This document shows, in pieces, positions 58,769 to 64,000 of a stretch of DNA of 64,000 nt. The stretch is from Agaricus subrufescens (taxonomy: Eukaryota > Basidiomycota > Agaricomycetes > Agaricales > Agaricaceae). Position 1 is the first letter of the stretch; each line of letters starts with the position of its first letter. The notes under the pieces were generated by a model. It saw nothing but the letters and a program-made list of their open reading frames with translations. It was not told the origin of the DNA and did no database searches. The position numbers and the translations under genes were made by a program. The stretch spans positions 4,340,001 through 4,404,000 of the forward strand of contig CM057057.1 in the NCBI GenBank assembly GCA_029945375.1. Reading direction: 5' to 3'.

Positions 58769-58894
58769 GTTGAGCGATATCAATCCGTAGCTATCACGGC
58801 AGTGGGAAGCCCCTATGTCCGTATTTGGATTTGGGGCCAGAACCAAACAACGCTGGGCTATTCCGGCCAAGTTTTTGGCCAGCGCGTATTCTCT
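58769..58894. promoter_or_regulatory. Bidirectional promoter UPF0587 / mS35
   Basis: 126 bp between divergent start codons, nearly the same spacing as the TAF5/MAD2 pair (127 bp). Confidence 0.6.
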
Positions 58895-59818
58895 ATGGCG
58901 TCGTCACTGTCCCGCTGGGCCAGACGCGCTCTGTTCAGCCATGCCACAGCTTCATCCTCTCGGATACAGGCTCGCTATTTCTCTGCTTCTTCCCCGGCTT
59001 CTGCTCGCCGCACCAAGTCCAAGCTCGAAGAGGATTTAGACATGGATGAGCTTATGGAGTATATTGAAGACCCGGAATCAAATGATTCGCCTTCAATGTC
59101 GCATCTTATACTACAGGAGCGGCGTATGGTGAGATACTACCTGCGATTGATTGAGCACGAGATGCCTCATTTAGCCGGTACGTGTATTTACTTGTTTCTT
59201 CGGTGTGCATTGATTAATGGGGTTGACTAGCATTGAGGAAACCTTTTGTGCCGCCAACGTCTGAACAGCCACTTATTGTGCGCTCCACTGAATACGTGGG
59301 CTCAAGACCTACTATCAAGAGGAGTATGGTCGTGGCTGTCGATGATCTACCCTTAAAGAACGAAATGGCAAAGAAAAGATTAATTTTACTGGCTGGTTCA
59401 AGATGGACGCCAAATCCTCCAACAGACGCTGGTATTAGCAATCACGCGGAATGGGGGCACGGGTTTGTGAAGATTTCATGTGAAGATTTCCAGCAGCCCG
59501 CTAGAAACCTCAAATGGATCAGTGACACGCTAGACAAACTAGTAGAGAGAGCTAATGTAAGTAATTCTGATCGCTTCTTTTTTAATTGAATGAACACTTA
59601 TTGTCGTAACCCTCGACTAGAATCCCGCTAAGGAGGACGGTGTTTGGGAGGGGCTTCCAGTTGACCTACGCCATATTATAGCCAAGTCGAAAAAAGCCAA
59701 AAAGGGCGATCATTTACGCGGTCGGCTCCTTGCTAAACCCACTATCCGTGATTTCCCTCAGGAGTGGTTGCCAAAGCCCCCTACGACTAATGAGCAGCCA
59801 TTATTGTCTTCGCCCTAA
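58895..59818 (+). CDS. RSM24: Mitochondrial small-subunit ribosomal protein mS35 (Rsm24 family)
   Basis: ATG 58895 opens MASSLSRWARRALFSHATAS, an Arg/Ser/Ala mitochondrial presequence, then SARRTKSKLEEDLDMDELME. After an intron following MPHLA comes LRKPFVPPTSEQPLIVRSTE, YVGSRPTIKRSMVVAVDDLP and the mS35 core KKRLILLAGSRWTPNPPTDA. This continues HGFVKISCEDFQQPARNLKW, ISDTLDKLVERAN. The third exon gives NPAKEDGVWEGLPVDLRHII and ends QPLLSSP. This order is typical of fungal Rsm24/mS35 at about 265 aa. It serves in the mitochondrial ribosome small subunit. Confidence 0.9.
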
Positions 59819-60028
59819 TGCTAATACTATTCTATTTTTGCTTATGGCTCAAAATCACAAAGGAAACACTGCCTGGTTTGATTTGCGTTTCTTGTGCGCC
59901 ACTGGTGACCGTGCCCGAAAACGTGTCCATGCAGTGGAGCTCGCCTGGACATGTTGAGTAGATTCAATGGCTCGCTCAGGGCTGACATGGCCAAATAAAA
60001 TGGACGCAGGTAAAAAAATTCATGTTTA

Positions 60029-60565
60029 ATGATGCTTGCCTCCCCAAAACCTGTTGAATCAGCGGATGCTCGAGTTGCTCTTCGAGAAATGTATTATTCT
60101 CGATTTCCTCGGCTGGTATATCCGACGAGGGCGTATCACCTCTGTCGGCCTATGACGGCAGAAGCTACAGGAGTCGCCGGGAGTGGGAATGTACACGTCG
60201 CCGGCGAGGCTATTGGACGGCAGGCATTTCTCCTGGGCGAGGTTTTACGGCATGCGGAGGACGGGCGGGTTCTTCGACAACCATTGGAGTGGCATGATCG
60301 CCCAGAGGCTGCAACGCCACAGACGGGTCAGGAGGGGCTCGCACTTTGGGAATTCGACAACGAGCCAATGGCTGGGCATGGCTGCAGGTCAGAAGAACTG
60401 AATACTCAAATTGAAAAGGGACACGTGAATTGGGAGGAATTTATGGCTATGAATAGCGCGGGGGTAAGGGACTTGGAGAACTGGCCAGTAGCTGGTGAGG
60501 AGGTCCTAGAGACGCTAGTGGCAGATGAGATGTATCGGCAGTACATAGACGACGGGCTATGTTAG
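60029..60565 (+). CDS. Hypothetical protein, about 178 aa
   Basis: An open frame of 178 codons with even amino-acid use. Phrases such as ADARVALREMYYSRFPRLVY, EAATPQTGQEGLALWEFDNE and AGEEVLETLVADEMYRQYID look protein-like and soluble. No family is recognised. Two starts are possible. One is the ATG at 60029 (MMLASPKPVESADARVAL). The other is an upstream ATG at 60000 encoding MDA in a 10-nt exon, spliced through GTAAAA...CAG (60010-60062) into ADARVALREM; this is phase-consistent and places ATG in a clean AAAATGG context. It lies between mS35 and the septin gene on the same strand. Confidence 0.55.
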   Translation: MMLASPKPVESADARVALREMYYSRFPRLVYPTRAYHLCRPMTAEATGVAGSGNVHVAGEAIGRQAFLLGEVLRHAEDGRVLRQPLEWHDRPEAATPQTGQEGLALWEFDNEPMAGHGCRSEELNTQIEKGHVNWEEFMAMNSAGVRDLENWPVAGEEVLETLVADEMYRQYIDDGLC

Positions 60566-60904
60566 AACATGTCAGGAGATACGATCACGAATAGGCTAGC
60601 ACATGCAAAACACATGGAGGGGATAAAAGTAGGGAGGCTGGGGGTATTAAACCGACGCAATGACGACCCGCAGCCACAAAGGCCACCGCAAGAGCCAGTA
60701 CTCATGGGTGGATATCGCTCTCTGACTGTGGAGGAGTGTTGCTGACCCGGCGGTAGTCGCTGCTTCTGCCCAGGCCGAAATTGGACGAGGTGGTTGGAAC
60801 CAAACAGGAGCAAGCAGAGTGGCCTTGGTTTCTGCCCCCCATCCAACGCAGCTTAAAAGTATTTTTTTCTGCCCCTTCTCCTCCTCCCTCTCACCCTTCC
60901 CCAG
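60566..60904. promoter_or_regulatory. Septin promoter region with CT-rich leader
   Basis: 339 bp upstream of the septin ATG. The last 45 nt before the ATG are C/T-rich and end CCTTCCCCAG, like the leaders of noxA and BCK1. No gene is seen. Confidence 0.45.
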
Positions 60905-62628
60905 ATGTCCGACTCCTACCTCTCCGCCCAGGACGTCTCCCACAGCCACAATGGCTACCCCAACGCCTCCGACCCCTCCTTTGCCCCCTCCAACGTCCCC
61001 TCGGTCCCCATCATCCGCAAAAAACTCATGGGCTACGTCGGCTTCGCCAACCTCCCCAACCAGGTCCACCGCAAGAGCGTCCGCAAGGGTTTCCAGTTCA
61101 CCGCCATGGTAGTTGGTGCGTTTCTCTTCTCACGCGTGCTCCCATTGCATTTCCTCATTCTGTTGCCACGCGTCTAGGCGAGTCGGGTCTCGGAAAATCT
61201 ACCCTCGTGAACACCCTCTTCAACACCACACTCTACCCGCCTAAAGTCCCCTTGGCTCCCTCAGAAGAGAGGCCTCAAACTGTTGCCATTGAAAGCATTG
61301 GTGCTGGTACGTCTATATATAGGGCCACGTATCAACTCTCCCTTCATGTCGCGCATAGATATCGATGAGAATGGCGTCCGTCTGCATCTGACTGTCGTTG
61401 ACACGCCCGGATTTGGTGATTTCGTCAACAATGATGACAGGTAAACGCGTTTTTTTCTGCCCGTCGAACACTCGGCTAACAGGGGCTCTCGCGTTCGCTA
61501 GCTGGAGGCCCATCGTGGAGAACATCGAATCTCGCTTCGACTCGTATCTCGAACAGGAGAACCGCGTCAACAGGAGCAAAATCGTTGACAACCGTATCCA
61601 TGCTTGCTTGTACTTCATTCAACCGACTGGTCACTCGTACGATTCATTTTCATCCTGAGGAAGGTAGAGTGCTAACATCGAGGTTTTCACATTACAGCTT
61701 GAAGCAGCTGGATATTGAAGTTATGCGTAGGCTACATACCAAGGTCAACTTGATCCCCATCATCGCAAAGGCCGATACTCTCACGGACGAAGAAGTCCTC
61801 CAATTCAAACAACGTGTTCGTGATCGGTTTATACGTCTTCATCGATCATCCCTTGACATCATTCACAGGTTCTCTCTGACATTGCCCACCACAACATCCA
61901 AATATTCCAAGCGCCCACTTATGAGAACGAGGATGAGGAGACAATTGCCGAGGCCGAAGAAATCGCCAGCAAGATTCCTTTTGCTGTAGTCGGTTCTGAT
62001 CAACCCATCCAAACTCCCGATGGCCGCATTGTCCGCGGCCGTGTTTACCCTTGGGGTGTGGTCGAGGTTGATAACGAGGAACACTGTGACTTTGTCAAGC
62101 TCCGTCAAATGCTCGTTAGAACCTACATGGAGGAATTGCGCGAATACACCAATGATGTTCTCTACGAAAACTGGAGGACAGAGAAGCTCCTCAGCATGGG
62201 AGTTCTCCAAGACTCCTCTGTGTTCAAGGAGATCAAGTACGTATAACTTAATGTGTGGCCCGAAATGGCTCTGATACTGTGATTTTTTTTTTAGCCCAGC
62301 TGCTAGGCTACAGGAGGAGCGTGTAATGCATGAAGCCAAGCTTGCTAAGATGGAGGCTGAAATGAAGATGGTCTTCTCGCAGAAGGTCCAGGAGAAGGAG
62401 TCCAAGCTCAAACAGTCGGAGGAAGAGCTCTATGCTCGTCACAAAGATATGAGGGACACTTTGGAGAAGCAGCGCAATGAACTCGAGGACAAGAAGCGAA
62501 GACTCGAAAGCGGTCGGCCACTGACGCCCGAAAAGGGATCTGTGAGTTTGTTTGGAGAAGCTTTTCATGGCTCTGGCTCACCCATTGCCCAACAGACCCA
62601 AAGGAAGAAGGGCTTCCTTCGCACGTAA
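60905..62628 (+). CDS. CDC3: Septin, CDC3/AspB type
   Basis: Septins are GTP-binding proteins that assemble into filaments at septa and the cell cortex. ATG 60905 gives [20 protein letters not shown]. The core includes [20 protein letters not shown], then [20 protein letters not shown] (P-loop, after an intron), [14 protein letters not shown] (G3) and [20 protein letters not shown]. Next are [23 protein letters not shown] (AKAD, G4), PFAVVGSD and [20 protein letters not shown], with the septin unique element [22 protein letters not shown]-terminal coiled coil follows ([20 protein letters not shown] to KKRRLESGR), ending KKGFLRT. The wording [15 protein letters not shown] identifies the CDC3/AspB group. 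About 440 aa. Confidence 0.95.
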
Positions 62629-62981
62629 AAAGATTGGTGCCGAGAAATACTACCTTTTGTTCTGTTCTTTGCCTTGGACCTCTAATGTCGACATCAGGTG
62701 TGCACAGGTTTCGCGGGGCCATTTTGTCTTCATTGTATATCATTGGCTACATTATCTTTTGACCCGTTTATCTTGATTCCTCGCGAACATTCAACACGCT
62801 CTTTTTACTATGGATATCCCGCGCTTTAGTACCCTTATTCGAGATATTTTCTTTTTTGTTACTGGAGTTGTCTAGTTGGTTGTCCTAGTGATGACAATAT
62901 ACCATGGTTTGTACCGCAGTGGAGCCCCAACAGACGTACACAAACCGATTATCTCAGCTGTCTTCCTCCTCCATCGCTCCT
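62629..62981. other. Intergenic, 353 bp
   Basis: Septin 3' flank and importin promoter. A second upstream ATG at 62904 is in frame with the importin start, but its 26 extra residues do not look conserved. Confidence 0.45.
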
Positions 62982-64000
62982 ATGGCTGATGTCCAGCCTC
63001 TGCTGTCTGCTCTCCAAGTCTTCAACGGCGCACCCGACAAGGCCTCCCTAGAAGGAGCAAACAACTGGCTCCAGGACTTTCAGCATTCTGTAAATCATCT
63101 CTCGCCTTGGACAAAACCCGACCAATCCCTGACCCAGTCCCAACGCGCTCTCTCTGTCCTAGCCTGAGGCATGGGCGACCTGCAATGTCCTCCTCCTCTC
63201 ACCTGATGCTCCGGCCCCAGCAAAGCTTTTTGCCGCCCAGACTTTTCGAACAAAGGTGGGTTTCTTATCGTTTTTTGCGTTCTCTGTGCTCACCGCTGAT
63301 GATGATCGCTTGATCTTCATTCAAACAAAATGAATAGGTTACATATGATCTCCATCAAGTCGGCTCTGAAAATCAGCTCGCTTTGAGAGATACACTGTTC
63401 ACGGCCCTGCAATCATATCATGCTGGCCCGCGCACCATCATTGTGCAGTTGTGTTTAGCTGTGGCGGGCCTAGCGCTCCAGCTTCCTGCATGGGAGAATC
63501 CGGTGCAATCGATGATACAGGCGTTTGGGAGTAATCCTGCGACTGTGCCTGTTCTGCTGCAGTTTTTGACGGTCTTGCCTGAGGAAGTGAATACGAATAC
63601 GAGGATCCCTGTGACCGTGAGTATTGGAGCGAGTTCGGGCTGCAATCGATCAGGCGCCTATCTAATGCTCATAAACTAGGACGAGGAATTCAATGAAAGA
63701 GTCCCAAGGCTGTTGACGCAAAATGCGCACAAGGTGCTCGAAACATTATCGATGTATATCAAAGCTACTGGTACGTTTTTTGAGTCCGATCACCTAAAGA
63801 GTCGTTTCATTGCTCAAATTGGTTGATTTCCAGGAGTTACGCCTGTCATCCAAAGAGAGGTTTTTACTTGTTTACGGAATTGGTTGATTGCGGGAGAAAT
63901 ACCTCCAGCGGATTTACTCAATACTCCTCTCTTCCCATTTGCCTTTGAGGCGCTGGGCAGTGATGAGTTGTTTGACTCGGCCATCGACGTTCTGTGTGAA
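62982..64000 (+). CDS. MTR10: Importin MTR10/transportin-SR (3' truncated by window)
   Basis: This karyopherin-beta imports SR-type RNA-binding proteins. ATG 62982 begins MADVQPLLSALQVFNGAPDK, then LEGANNWLQDFQHS | PEAWATCNVLLLSP across an intron. Next come APAKLFAAQTFRTK | VTYDLHQV and a long exon with LALRDTLFTALQSYHAGPRT, IIVQLCLAVAGLALQLPAWE and PVLLQFLTVLPEEV. Further exons give DEEFNERVPRLLTQNAHKVL and TPVIQREVFTCLRNWL, running out of the window at ELFDSAIDVLCE. This is the N-terminal HEAT-repeat region (importin-beta N-terminal and exportin-1-like domains) in the order usual for Mtr10/TNPO3. The rest, about two thirds, lies beyond base 64000. Confidence 0.9.

Overview
The window looks like a gene-dense stretch of a basidiomycete nuclear genome, most likely an agaricomycete mushroom. 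Nearly every gene is broken by many 45-70 nt GT-AG introns with CTAAC/CTAAT-type branch sites, genes lie close together on both strands, and the proteins are standard fungal ones (NoxA, BCK1-type MAPKKK, CDC3-type septin, TAF5, Nup170, CAS1, a Cut8-like protein). I joined exons by eye from splice signals and protein-family continuity. Outer gene limits are usually firm; some internal exon edges and a few starts are tentative.

Region 1-9.4 kb: three tandem, same-strand genes (the first cut by the window edge) encode single-pass membrane proteins with a Ser/Thr-rich outer part and a Pro/Ser-rich cytoplasmic tail ending in a shared HTD...ELPPxY motif. Between the first and second sits a 1.95 kb nearly perfect inverted repeat flanked by a perfect 8-bp direct repeat, that is, a foldback-type DNA transposon without a transposase gene.

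Region 9.8-21 kb: a small uncharacterised gene, TAF5, MAD2 (divergent from TAF5), NADPH oxidase NoxA, and a BCK1-like MAPKKK paralogue. Region 21.9-31.2 kb: nucleoporin Nup170/155, a RING-CH membrane E3 ligase, a mitochondrial carrier with 11- and 17-nt microexons, and a REX4-like protein that has lost most exonuclease catalytic acids. Region 31.2-33.6 kb has no supported gene.

Region 33.6-50.1 kb: a mitochondrial PPR-like protein, Cut8/STS1, a possible 56-aa protein gene, a CAS1-type O-acetyltransferase, a rhomboid protease, an ankyrin-DIL protein, RRP15 and GID8. Region 50.4-64 kb: canonical BCK1 MAPKKK, a 2.6 kb gene-free stretch, a UPF0587 zinc protein divergent from mitochondrial ribosomal protein mS35, a hypothetical gene, a CDC3-type septin, and the 5' part of an MTR10/transportin-SR importin.

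The most striking observations are: (i) two MAPKKK genes 30 kb apart with five matching kinase intron positions, in which the conserved BCK1 regulatory module lies before the kinase in one protein and after it in the other; (ii) the foldback element with its target-site duplication; (iii) the probable pseudo-exonuclease; and (iv) the receptor-like tandem cluster with identical exon lengths. I found no tRNA, rRNA or CRISPR array.
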